Shown here: positions 1 through 8,355 of the stretch, one piece after another
Layout of the letters: each line of letters opens with the position of its first letter
Position numbering within the stretch: position 1 is the first letter of the stretch
DNA from: Roseivirga misakiensis
Lineage (GTDB): Bacteria; Bacteroidota; Bacteroidia; Cytophagales; Cyclobacteriaceae
NCBI RefSeq assembly: GCF_001747105.1
Contig: NZ_MDGQ01000005.1
Location: 1,674,001 to 1,738,000, forward strand
Reading direction: 5' to 3'
DNA length: 64,000 nt
Notes under the pieces: model-generated
Told to the model about the DNA's origin: nothing
Databases searched by the model: none
The model's input: only the letters and a program-made list of their open reading frames with translations
Program-made: the position numbers and the translations under genes

Positions 1-163
1 TTTTAGAATTGATGAGATCACAAAAAATGGATTCATCAGTAAAAATCCTGATCACGACTTCCCAAAAGTGATTTCATACCAATTAAATGCTAACAAAATG
101 TCCGCGATCATTTCGGACGGTAAGGACAAAAAAATGGCTTTTGAGTTTGTAAAACGGCGATGA
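1..163 (+). CDS. C-terminal end of a DUF6265-family protein (partial)
   Basis: An open frame enters from the left edge and stops at TGA 161-163, giving about 53 residues. The piece contains NPDHDFPKVISYQL followed by a short basic end (FEFVKRR). An HDFP-x-x-I-x-Y turn near the C terminus is typical of DUF6265 proteins, small secreted beta-rich proteins of unknown function that are frequent in Bacteroidota. A second, interrupted member of the same family lies at 21070-21564. The start, any signal peptide and most of the domain are outside the window, so the family call rests on the tail alone. Confidence 0.6.
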   Translation, partial: FRIDEITKNGFISKNPDHDFPKVISYQLNANKMSAIISDGKDKKMAFEFVKRR

Positions 164-182
164 CTTTAAACTTGAATTCTAT

Positions 183-215
183 TATTCTTTTAGCCACTTA
201 AGCGGCAAAAGAATA
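183..215 (+). terminator. Possible terminator hairpin after the DUF6265 gene
   Basis: ATTCTTTT (184-191), a bulged A, GCC (193-195), an 8-base loop and GGCAAAAGAAT (204-214) form an 11-bp stem with one bulge. It lies between the stop at 163 and the ATG at 226. The T tract after the stem is short, so termination may be weak and the following genes could be partly co-transcribed. Confidence 0.4.
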
Positions 216-225
216 TCTTTGACTA

Positions 226-1077
226 ATGTCAGGGGAAACTAAGGTAAAAGTCATTCTTATTACTCTTTTTCTAGGCTTACTGATAGTCAATTTGGCTAAG
301 AAACGTAAGACAGAAGAACCTACCGAATACGAGACGGTTTTAATGACTGAACAACGAGAGATCATCACTGATGATGATATCGTAAAAATCAGTTCTGGTT
401 TAGTTCAACCAGTCCTTTATACTAAAATAAGTAAACTCCCTTCCCTACCACCTTTTGAAGAAAAGAATCGGTTTATCAACATTATTTTACCTGCCATTTT
501 AGTTGCTAAATACGAATTAGATCAAGATTTAACGCGCCTAAACAGCCTTTTAGCGGCACAGACATGGTCTTCTGAAGACAGTCTTTTTCTAAAAGCACTT
601 TCTAAACAATACAAAACAGATAAGATCGACTTGCTCCAAGAAAGGCTGCTCACTCACCCTAATTCTATAGTTTTAGCACAGGCTGCGGTAGAGTCAGGTT
701 GGGGCACTTCTAGATTTTTCCGAAGGGCAAACAACTTGTTTGGCGTTTGGTCATTCGACCCAAAAGAACCTCGGATTCCAGCTTCTGTCGCTCGACCGGA
801 TTTTCAAGTCTACCTTCGGAAATACGATGATATTTCGGAGTCTATAAAAGACTATTTTAAAACCATTGCGCGACACAGAGGGTACAAAGCATTTGTTGAG
901 AAAAGAAAGACCTCCAATAATGTTCAAGAGCTTGTCCCCTTGCTCAGGTCTTATTCGGAAAGAGGTGAAGCCTATACGCGACAAATCCTTTCAATGATCA
1001 GGTTCAATGAATTTGAGCAATACGATAGTTATATCTTGGACCCAAAATATATCGTCGCCAAAGCAATCATGAAATGA
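226..1077 (+). CDS. Bax-like glucosaminidase-domain protein
   Basis: A 283-residue membrane-anchored protein. Residues about 8-24 form one hydrophobic helix followed by KKRK, so the rest should be periplasmic. The catalytic part (about 145-240) has AQAAVESGWGTSRF with the likely acid at E156, then NNLFGVWSF, the pattern of Bax proteins and related peptidoglycan N-acetylglucosaminidases (family knowledge). It therefore probably cuts or remodels the glycan strands of the wall. The gene overlaps the next one by ATGA (1074-1077), so it is likely translated together with a polysaccharide deacetylase and a hemerythrin-like protein. The ATG at 226 is the only good start. Exact specificity cannot be read from sequence. 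Confidence 0.82.
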   Translation: MSGETKVKVILITLFLGLLIVNLAKKRKTEEPTEYETVLMTEQREIITDDDIVKISSGLVQPVLYTKISKLPSLPPFEEKNRFINIILPAILVAKYELDQDLTRLNSLLAAQTWSSEDSLFLKALSKQYKTDKIDLLQERLLTHPNSIVLAQAAVESGWGTSRFFRRANNLFGVWSFDPKEPRIPASVARPDFQVYLRKYDDISESIKDYFKTIARHRGYKAFVEKRKTSNNVQELVPLLRSYSERGEAYTRQILSMIRFNEFEQYDSYILDPKYIVAKAIMK

Positions 1078-2102
1078 GAAGCTTTTTGATCGTCATCGCC
1101 ATTTCTCTGGTTGCTATGAGCGGGTTTGGTTTCCAGCAGAAGAACTTTTCGACCTTCGTTTATCACAGATTCGGTGATGATCGATATCCATCCACAAACC
1201 TTAGCCTTGATAAGTTCGAAGAGCAATTAGCGTTTCTAGCTGAAAACAATTATCAGGTAATCACTTTAAATGAAGCTTTCAAGCAAGTAAAATCCAAGCA
1301 AACAGCGATTTCGAATGTCGTGGTGATCACCATAGACGATGCTTTCAAGAGTTTCTATCAGAACGGATGGCCATTATTGAAAAAGTACGGTTTTAAGGCG
1401 ACCCTTTTTGTCAATACGAAAACCGTAGGCTCCAGTGATTATATGACTTGGGAGGAGCTGAAAGAGGTAAAAGCCGAAGGTATTGAAATTGCCAATCATT
1501 CGCATGCCCATCCCTATTTCATGGATAATTTTAATATTAATGCGTTTTACAGTGACTTAATCATCAGCGATGCATTTTTCAGGAATATGCTTGGTGAAAT
1601 ACCAGATGGTTATGCATATCCGTATGGGGAGTGGCACCCAAAAATGGGTGATTTACTGGACAGTTTGGGATACACTTACGCTGCAGCGCAAAACTCGGGT
1701 GTTATTTATAAAGAATCGCCCCCCTTCCAACTACCCAGATTCCCCATGTCGGACAACTATGCGGATCTGCAAGATTTTAAGCAAAAAGTAAATATGAATG
1801 CCCTTGAGGTCACGAAGATCAACGTAATTGATAACGGGTTTCAAGGTAGCAGTCTAAAGCCTAGATTAATACTCAATTTTAACGAAGGAGCATACGATCT
1901 AAAAAACCTGCAGTGCTTTATTCAAGGAACAAAAGCTAAAAAGTCCATTAGGGTATTAAAGGATGGAAATGTTGAATTGAGTATTTGGCCCGAAGATGAA
2001 TTAAAAAAACGAAGGACTTTATTCACCGTTACAGTTACCGATCGTCAAGGCAAATGGCATTGGTTTAGTTATTCATGGTTATTACCTTCCGTGAAGCAAT
2101 GA
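1074..2102 (+). CDS. Secreted polysaccharide deacetylase family protein
   Basis: A 342-residue protein with an N-terminal signal-like helix (about 1-20). The NodB fold is marked by VITIDDAF, with metal and catalytic Asp at D88/D89, and by HSHAH, with metal-binding His at H142 and H146. TWEEL and YPYGEW (a Gly-Glu variant of the usual YPYG) follow. A roughly 100-residue C-terminal extension from about residue 245 looks like an Ig-like or beta-sandwich domain. Family knowledge: such enzymes remove acetyl groups from GlcNAc-containing polymers. Its overlap with the upstream glucosaminidase suggests peptidoglycan as substrate (inference). The start ATG sits inside the previous gene's stop region. 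Confidence 0.83.
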   Translation: MRSFLIVIAISLVAMSGFGFQQKNFSTFVYHRFGDDRYPSTNLSLDKFEEQLAFLAENNYQVITLNEAFKQVKSKQTAISNVVVITIDDAFKSFYQNGWPLLKKYGFKATLFVNTKTVGSSDYMTWEELKEVKAEGIEIANHSHAHPYFMDNFNINAFYSDLIISDAFFRNMLGEIPDGYAYPYGEWHPKMGDLLDSLGYTYAAAQNSGVIYKESPPFQLPRFPMSDNYADLQDFKQKVNMNALEVTKINVIDNGFQGSSLKPRLILNFNEGAYDLKNLQCFIQGTKAKKSIRVLKDGNVELSIWPEDELKKRRTLFTVTVTDRQGKWHWFSYSWLLPSVKQ

Positions 2103-2530
2103 AAAGGCATCAATCTCTTATTCCGTTTTCTAAATTTCATCGCTCCTGCTTGTTTCTAGCACTGATTGCTAAAGAAAATGCTCCAGATGTAAAAGGTTAC
2201 CCAACGGATTTGGCAGGTAAAATTGATTACGCCAATTCGTTTTACAAGCAAGCACTTCAAGAGCACTTTGCCATGGAATCTAAGCTGTGGAACTACGTGT
2301 CTAGCAAGTCTGATTTATTGAAAAATATCGTAATGGACTTACAAATTGAGCGCAATAAGTTGAATGACCTATTTTTCGCGCTTGATCAATCCAGATCGGC
2401 TGAAATTCTTTATGAATTAGGTGATCTATTCGAAAAACATGTCAGAAAAGAAGAAAGAGTTCTCTTTCAGCAAATACAAAAAGATTTAACCGAAGAAGAA
2501 CTCTCTGAAATCCCCAAGCTATCGGCCTAA
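2099..2530 (+). CDS. Hemerythrin-domain protein
   Basis: A 143-residue all-helical protein. I start it at 2099, where ATGA couples it to the deacetylase stop, rather than at 2075. Candidate iron ligands are H14 in SKFHRSCLF, H56 and E60 in EHFAME, and H114 and E118 in KHVRKEERVLF, the spacing of HHE cation-binding proteins. The third helix, which normally carries an EH pair, reads IERNKL here, so one His ligand is not obvious. Such proteins bind a di-iron centre and sense or carry O2, NO or iron. Why it sits behind two wall enzymes is unclear. It ends directly against the convergent permease gene with no spacer. Confidence 0.72.
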   Translation: MKRHQSLIPFSKFHRSCLFLALIAKENAPDVKGYPTDLAGKIDYANSFYKQALQEHFAMESKLWNYVSSKSDLLKNIVMDLQIERNKLNDLFFALDQSRSAEILYELGDLFEKHVRKEERVLFQQIQKDLTEEELSEIPKLSA

Positions 2531-5212
2531 TTACTCGACTCTTAATGCCTTAATAGGGTTGGCTCTTGCTGCTCTTATCGCATGAAATCCTATCACTGAA
2601 AGCATAATGGCAAAAGAAAGGGCTCCGCTAACTAAAAAGACGATAATTCCGACGTCAACTCTATAGGCAAAGTCACTCAACCACTGATTCATAAGGTACC
2701 AAGTGATTGGTATAGAAATGAAGAAGGCTAATAGCAGTTGCAGGCTAAATTGCTTCATAAGTAGGCCCAGAATGGTAAATGTTCGAGCACCGAGTACCTT
2801 TCTGATTCCTATCTCCTTAATCTTAGTATTCACCACCATAATAGTAAGGCCTAAAAGGCCGAAAGCCGCAATGAGAATACTGATCACAGTGGCCACGCCA
2901 GCAATTTGATTGACTCGTGATTCGTTCTCATAAAGAAGCCTTAAACGCTCATCGATAAAACTAAAATTGAGTTCTTCATTCGGAAATGTATCAGCCCAAA
3001 CGTCTTCCAATAGTTTTTGTACCCCCAGTAGATTACTTCCTGTATACTTGAAAAACACTTTTGGAATAGGATTAGAATTAATACTAAAGTCACTTACACC
3101 ATCAGTGATCGGACTAGCATTTTGTGTAATAACCAAAGGTTGAACTTCGGTGTGAAGAGACTCGAAATTGAAGTCTTTAACTACTCCTACAATTCTATGT
3201 GTTCCAAAATTATCTCCTGGCAATTGTTTCCCAATTGGGCTTTCTGTATTAAAAAAGTATGCTGCAGCTGCCTCATTAATGATGATTGATTCGGTTTTGT
3301 CAATTTCTAGTGCTGCATCAAAGTCCCTACCCTCAGCAAGCTCTATATCAAAGCTTGTGTTGTAGTATGGATCTGTTATTAGCAAGGAAAATTGCTTAAA
3401 CTGACCTTGTTTATCACTAAAACCTAGATTTGTCCAGCCTGAACTTCCAAACATATGATTGGCGGCCCCTATGCTGGTTATTTCAGGGTAAGACGCAAGT
3501 TTAGATTTCAATATCTCAGCATTTTCAAAACCACTATTGATTCGATTAAAAAGTCCTGAAACTCCCGGCTTAGCGTATAGGTTTACATAAACCATTGCTT
3601 CTTTATCATATCCTAGGTCTGAGTCTTGAAGAAAGTTTAGTTGATTTCGCATAACCAATGATCCAGAGATCAAGAAAATGGTCAGCAGCAGCTGAAATAC
3701 CATAAGTGACTTTCGAAACAAACCTGTCCCTCTACTACTTTGAGCTCCTTTTAAAACGCTAATCAGTCTTAAATTCGATAGTACAAACGCTGGGTATAGC
3801 CCTGTGAGAAGCCCTACTCCAAGAACTAGTCCTATGTAGAAAAGCCCGCCTGTATAGTTTAATAGGATGGAAATTTCAGTTCCAGCAAGCTGATTAAAGG
3901 TAGGTAATAGCAAATAAGCAAGCCCCACTCCCGCCATGGCCGCAAAAAAGGTAATTAACATACTCTCAGAAAGATACTGCCACACTAAACTCCTTTTCTG
4001 CGCTCCTACCACCTTGCGAATTCCCACTTCTTTGGCCCGCCGAATCGATTGGCCTGTGGATAATGTAGTATAATTCATGCAGGCCATTACAAGGACAAGT
4101 ATGCCGATAGTGGCCAAAACATAGACATAACTTGGGTTTCCAACTGGCATTGACGCGATTGGAAAATCAGGGTTGAGATGTATATCGGTCAAAGGTTGAA
4201 GCCCCAATACATACTCACCTTCTTGCACTTCATCTGCCAAAACAGTTCTAATCATTCCCGGAAGTTTATCTTCCACTGCCGCTTGAGATGTGTTTTCTTT
4301 GAGTAAGACAAAAGTCTCAGGCGCAATGTTGAACCAAGCATTTAGCGCCCCTTCACTATAAAATCGTGTCAGGTCTTCATTTGATACGATCATATCCATT
4401 CTGAAGCCAGTATTCTTAGGTAAATCGGCCATTATTGCGGATACTCGATAAGGTAATTGCTCCTCACCCATCTGCAACAAAATATCCTTACCCACGGCTT
4501 CACTATTCCCAAAATATTTGGTGGCATAGCTTTCTGATAGCACTAAATCTTGACGGCCAAGAGGCTTTTCGGTATTGCCTTTCAATAAGTCGAAACTAAA
4601 GACATCGAAGAAATTCGGGGACACGAAAGCAACTCGCTCATTTATACGACTTTCTCCTTCCCCCACCAAAAACCTGCTATAATCCACTCTTACAGTGGCC
4701 TCTACCTCCGGAATATTAGCCTCTAAAGCATCTGCAAGTGGCAACGGAGATGAAGTGTAAAAGAATTGCTGACCTTCTCCATAATCCTCTTTAGTCCAGG
4801 TTCTATAAATTCGATCTCCCTTTTCGTGGAATTTATCAAAACTTAGTTCTTGTTGTACATAGAGAGATATGAGGATAAAACAAGCCATTCCGATGGCTAT
4901 GCTTCCTACATTCAGTGCTGTGTTTGTTTTCTGCTTCCACAGCACCCGTGCCGCGATTTTAAAGTTGTTTCTCGTCATGTCGATAATATTTGAGTTGACC
5001 TTTTTTGACTTTTTAATATTTGACCACTTGAAAAAGCGCAAGACATCCCAAATGAACATCAGTCTCGCTTTGGTCTTCTTTTTTTTCGCCACACGCACTT
5101 GAAAGAGCTCGTGAGCATCACCTTGTATTTCTTCTAAAAATTCTGATTTACAGTAAAACGCTAGAAACTTATCTGCCCATTTTGGTGGCGATATTGGTTT
5201 TTCTTTTGTCAT
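2531..5212 (-). CDS. Orphan ABC permease with N-terminal prefix domain (P1)
   Basis: 893 residues, about 90 longer than the other permeases in the window. The extra part is residues 1-78, a cytoplasmic helical prefix beginning PPKWADKFLAFYC with EEIQGDAHELF; a near-identical layout opens the upstream paralogue. The permease proper starts at Met79 (MTRNNFKIAARVL). Membrane helix 1 is near 100-122, then a periplasmic MacB-like domain, three helices with RAKEVGIRKVVGA between them, a fifth helix, a second periplasmic domain, and three more helices with KEIGIRKVLGA. The tail is NPIKALRVE. It is 13 bases downstream of its paralogue and third in the PadR operon. Prefix-bearing permeases next to PadR genes are a known Bacteroidota arrangement; the substrate is unknown. 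Confidence 0.88.
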   Translation of the reverse strand: MTKEKPISPPKWADKFLAFYCKSEFLEEIQGDAHELFQVRVAKKKKTKARLMFIWDVLRFFKWSNIKKSKKVNSNIIDMTRNNFKIAARVLWKQKTNTALNVGSIAIGMACFILISLYVQQELSFDKFHEKGDRIYRTWTKEDYGEGQQFFYTSSPLPLADALEANIPEVEATVRVDYSRFLVGEGESRINERVAFVSPNFFDVFSFDLLKGNTEKPLGRQDLVLSESYATKYFGNSEAVGKDILLQMGEEQLPYRVSAIMADLPKNTGFRMDMIVSNEDLTRFYSEGALNAWFNIAPETFVLLKENTSQAAVEDKLPGMIRTVLADEVQEGEYVLGLQPLTDIHLNPDFPIASMPVGNPSYVYVLATIGILVLVMACMNYTTLSTGQSIRRAKEVGIRKVVGAQKRSLVWQYLSESMLITFFAAMAGVGLAYLLLPTFNQLAGTEISILLNYTGGLFYIGLVLGVGLLTGLYPAFVLSNLRLISVLKGAQSSRGTGLFRKSLMVFQLLLTIFLISGSLVMRNQLNFLQDSDLGYDKEAMVYVNLYAKPGVSGLFNRINSGFENAEILKSKLASYPEITSIGAANHMFGSSGWTNLGFSDKQGQFKQFSLLITDPYYNTSFDIELAEGRDFDAALEIDKTESIIINEAAAAYFFNTESPIGKQLPGDNFGTHRIVGVVKDFNFESLHTEVQPLVITQNASPITDGVSDFSINSNPIPKVFFKYTGSNLLGVQKLLEDVWADTFPNEELNFSFIDERLRLLYENESRVNQIAGVATVISILIAAFGLLGLTIMVVNTKIKEIGIRKVLGARTFTILGLLMKQFSLQLLLAFFISIPITWYLMNQWLSDFAYRVDVGIIVFLVSGALSFAIMLSVIGFHAIRAARANPIKALRVE

Positions 5213-5225
5213 AAATACCCTAGAA

Positions 5226-7910
5226 CTATTCGTACCTGATAGTTTCTACAGGGTTAGTGGCTGCGGCCTTCAAGGCCTGATAACTCACCACTAAAAGGGT
5301 GATTACGAGTATGCCGATCGCCGCGATGACGAAGTGATAGGCATTCACATTGATTTGATAGGCAAAATTACCTAACCAGCTATTCATCACGTAAATAGTT
5401 AATGGCACTGAGATCACAAAAGCTACTATAATTGGACTCATAAATAGCCTGTAAAGCAACTTGAAAATACCTATAGAACTTGCGCCCAATACTTTTCTAA
5501 TGCCGATCTCCTTGTACTTATTCTTGATGGTAAGCGCTGCCAAACCGAGTAAACCTAGGCAAGCAATAGTAATGGCTAAAAGGGCAATCAGGTTTACCAT
5601 GGCGTTAGTATTGCGCTCTTTTTCGTAAAGTCCCTGAAGTTTGGCATCGATAAACCTGAGGTCAAAGGGTTCGGCAAAACGCTCTTCCCAAGCCGATTCT
5701 ATTTCCTTTCTCACATCAGAGAAGTTTTCCAGATTTACTTTAAGCAACACAGTGGCTCGGGCACTTCTACTCATAGAAATTCCTTCAACTCCTTCAAAAA
5801 CTGGCTCAGCATTCATGGAAAGTAACAAGGGCCGTATTTTCTTATGTAATGATTCAAAGTGAAAATCTTTCATGACGCCAATGATCTGGTGTTCGCCAAA
5901 AGGTCTCTTACTCTTAATTTTACCACCAACCGTCGTTTCCAAACCGATCATTTTTGCCATCGATTCATTGACCAAAAACCCGGTTCTTTTTTCATACTCT
6001 GTGGCGTTTTCAAAGCCTTTTCCTTCAACAATTTCAATATCAAAAACATCTACAAAATCTTCACTAATCGTGTTGTAGCCAAGGGATTTCCAGTTGTCGT
6101 CCAAATCAGCATAGTCGATTGTCATCCAATCATCTTCACCGAAAAAATTATTGGCGTGTGTTGCACCGCTTATCGCAGGAATTTGTGAGAGTTTAGCTAA
6201 AAATTGATCCGCCAATTGTGCACTGGCATTCATTATACCTGCCATTCCATGTTCAAACTTTTGCGGTCTAGGCAGTGACATATAAACCACACCTTCGGCT
6301 TGAAACCCTAGATTCTTTTTAGCGAGATAACTCAATTGATTCTTCATGATAATCGTACTCGATACGAAGAAAATTGCAGCAAAGAACTGAACCACTATGA
6401 GACTGTACGCTAAACCATTTTTCCCTTTACCGCTTATTTTTGCACTTTTTAGCGTAGCGACAGGGTTGAATGACGATAACACAAAAGCTGGGTAGATGCC
6501 AGAAAGAAGGCCTATCACAAGTACTGATACCCCTAAAGCAGTGATTAACGGCAATGAAAACTCTAGTGTTAAGTTCTTATCAGCGAATTGATTGAATGCT
6601 GGCAATAGCAACGAACATACACCAATGCTTAAGAACATGGCCACAGTGGTAAGCAAAAATGACTCACCTAAAAATTGACTGATCAATTGATGTTTATGAG
6701 CTCCCATTACCTTTCTTACCCCCACCTCTTTGGCTCTTCTAATGGATTGACCTACTGCTAAGTTTATGAAATTGATGCCAGCCAATAGCAGAATTACCAA
6801 CCCCACGAGACCAAGAATTCTGACGGTTCTAAGGTCGCCACTAACAGTCTCGCCTTCAATAATTCTGTTAAAATGGACATCTGATAATGGTTGTAGATGA
6901 ACAATGAACATGTCTTCTTCATATTCATCGCCTAAACCTTTTTTAACCATTTCTGGAAACTTACTTTCTAAATCCTGAACCGTAACGTTTGAATTGAGCT
7001 CCACATAAAATTGTGATGAAGAAGTGTACCAAGCCGTTCTGGTTTGGGTATTCAAAAATCGCTCATTATTTGCCTCAGAAATTAGCGATCCATAGGTTAT
7101 TGAGGAATTTGATGGTGGGTTTTCAACCACACCAGACACCAAAAAATTGAATTGTTCATCATCTACTGTCAATTCTATTGTTTTCCCCAAAACATCTAGG
7201 TTGCCAAACTGCTTCATGGCTTGTTTTTCGGTCAAAACGATGTTTTCCAACTTGCTCAAGGCGGTATTTTTATCACCGACCAGCATTTTAAAATCGAAAG
7301 ATTTCAAAAAGGATTCACCAACTATTTCAAAGTATAAATCTGTTTTCTCTTGATTATCAGATATATAAGACCCTACATCGCCGATCATTTGAATTGTCTG
7401 CTCTATTTCAGGAAAATCCGCTTTGATGGTTTGACCCAACACTACTGGAATCGTAGCATCCTTATATTCTTCATCATCATATGTTTCGTGTACCCAAACT
7501 CTGTACAGATTATCATATTTAGAGTGGAATTTATCGAAAGAGAATTCCTCTTGAACGTAAAGTGAAGTAAGAATAAAACAAGCGATCCCCAAGGATATTC
7601 CCGCTAGGTTTATGCCTGTATAAAACCTGTTTCTAATCAGGTTGCGGTACGCGATTTTAAAGTTGTTTTTGACCATTGTAAGTTGATTAAAATTAGACCT
7701 GTTGTTTAGTTTCATGTTTGACCACCTGAAAAACCTCAAAACATTCCATATGTATTCCCTTTTAGCTTTACGGGTTGCGTTTTCGGCTACTAATCGCTCA
7801 AATATTTCGTAGGCATCTCCTTGAATCTCCTCTATAAACTCTTGCTTACAGTAGAACTTTAAGAAGCGATCGGCCCATTTAGGTGGCGATATATTTTCAG
7901 GATTACTCAA
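5226..7910 (-). CDS. Orphan ABC permease with N-terminal prefix domain, TTG start (P2)
   Basis: 894 residues. The first codon is TTG (7908-7910), fused to the PadR stop as TTGA. No Met occurs before residue 66, and the prefix (PPKWADRFLKFYC, EEIQGDAYEIF) aligns residue for residue with P1, so the TTG start is well supported. The prefix again spans 1-78 with Met79 opening the permease core. The two coupling motifs read RAKEVGVRKVMGAHK and KEIGIRKVLGASS. The tail is NPVETIRYE. The non-ATG start coupled to a stop suggests translation depends on ribosomes finishing the PadR gene, which would tie output of the pump-like protein to its regulator (inference). Confidence 0.87.
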   Translation of the reverse strand: MSNPENISPPKWADRFLKFYCKQEFIEEIQGDAYEIFERLVAENATRKAKREYIWNVLRFFRWSNMKLNNRSNFNQLTMVKNNFKIAYRNLIRNRFYTGINLAGISLGIACFILTSLYVQEEFSFDKFHSKYDNLYRVWVHETYDDEEYKDATIPVVLGQTIKADFPEIEQTIQMIGDVGSYISDNQEKTDLYFEIVGESFLKSFDFKMLVGDKNTALSKLENIVLTEKQAMKQFGNLDVLGKTIELTVDDEQFNFLVSGVVENPPSNSSITYGSLISEANNERFLNTQTRTAWYTSSSQFYVELNSNVTVQDLESKFPEMVKKGLGDEYEEDMFIVHLQPLSDVHFNRIIEGETVSGDLRTVRILGLVGLVILLLAGINFINLAVGQSIRRAKEVGVRKVMGAHKHQLISQFLGESFLLTTVAMFLSIGVCSLLLPAFNQFADKNLTLEFSLPLITALGVSVLVIGLLSGIYPAFVLSSFNPVATLKSAKISGKGKNGLAYSLIVVQFFAAIFFVSSTIIMKNQLSYLAKKNLGFQAEGVVYMSLPRPQKFEHGMAGIMNASAQLADQFLAKLSQIPAISGATHANNFFGEDDWMTIDYADLDDNWKSLGYNTISEDFVDVFDIEIVEGKGFENATEYEKRTGFLVNESMAKMIGLETTVGGKIKSKRPFGEHQIIGVMKDFHFESLHKKIRPLLLSMNAEPVFEGVEGISMSRSARATVLLKVNLENFSDVRKEIESAWEERFAEPFDLRFIDAKLQGLYEKERNTNAMVNLIALLAITIACLGLLGLAALTIKNKYKEIGIRKVLGASSIGIFKLLYRLFMSPIIVAFVISVPLTIYVMNSWLGNFAYQINVNAYHFVIAAIGILVITLLVVSYQALKAAATNPVETIRYE

Positions 7911-8239
7911 GATGTACCCAGAGAAATATCAGGAATTCTGTTGTAGAGTTTCATTCTTAGCGACTGTGCGTCGTCTAGGGCTTTCTTGCCAAAAGCGGTG
8001 AGCTCAAAGTAGCGTTTTCTCCTACCTCCTCTTTCATTGGTAGCTCCGCCCATTTCACTTCTCACGAAACCCTTTTCGTCTAAGCGGCGCATGGCTGAAT
8101 GGACCGCACTGATATTTACAGAGCGACCAGTCTCGTTTTTTATTTCATCCATGACCGCCACTCCGTAAGCCTCCGGATACAGCGCCCCCACGGTTAATAG
8201 TACGAGTTCCTCGAATTCACCTAAGTACGTTCCTTTCAT
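7907..8239 (-). CDS. PadR-family transcriptional regulator
   Basis: A 110-residue winged-helix protein. It opens with GEFEELVLLTVGALYPEAYGVAVMDEI, a clear PadR signature, then the recognition helix region VNISAVHSAMRRLDEKGFV and the wing with GGRRKRYFELTAFGKKAL. PadR proteins are usually ligand- or stress-responsive repressors that bind operators in their own promoter and in linked transporter genes. This is first in a three-gene operon with P2 and P1 and overlaps P2 by four bases. The short C-terminal helix fits the small PadR-s2 subclass. It probably controls the promoter at 8262-8291. Confidence 0.9.
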   Translation of the reverse strand: MKGTYLGEFEELVLLTVGALYPEAYGVAVMDEIKNETGRSVNISAVHSAMRRLDEKGFVRSEMGGATNERGGRRKRYFELTAFGKKALDDAQSLRMKLYNRIPDISLGTS

Positions 8240-8261
8240 ATCAGCGTAATTATTAGTTACA

Positions 8262-8291
8262 CAAATATAAAAGAAATATATCTTTCACAAA
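8262..8291 (-). promoter_or_regulatory. Bacteroidota-type promoter of the padR operon
   Basis: On the minus strand TTTG (8288-8291) and TATATTTG (8262-8269) are separated by 18 bases, matching the Bacteroidota primary-sigma consensus TTTG/TAnnTTTG with a spacer one base shorter than usual. It lies 23 bases upstream of the padR ATG. AT-rich imperfect repeats around it could hold the PadR operator. Confidence 0.6.
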
Positions 8292-8304
8292 TGTACAAGT
8301 AATG

Positions 8305-8337
8305 AAAAAGGGATTTGTATTGAACCTACAAATCCCT
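8305..8337 (-). terminator. Rho-independent terminator of the BspA-like gene
   Basis: A perfect 11-bp stem, AGGGATTTGTA (8309-8319) and TACAAATCCCT (8327-8337), with a 7-base loop. Read on the minus strand it is followed by TTTTC. It sits just after the stop of the 8356-9360 gene and keeps that transcript out of the padR promoter. Confidence 0.8.
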
Positions 8338-8355
8338 GTATTGAATTGAATTAAC

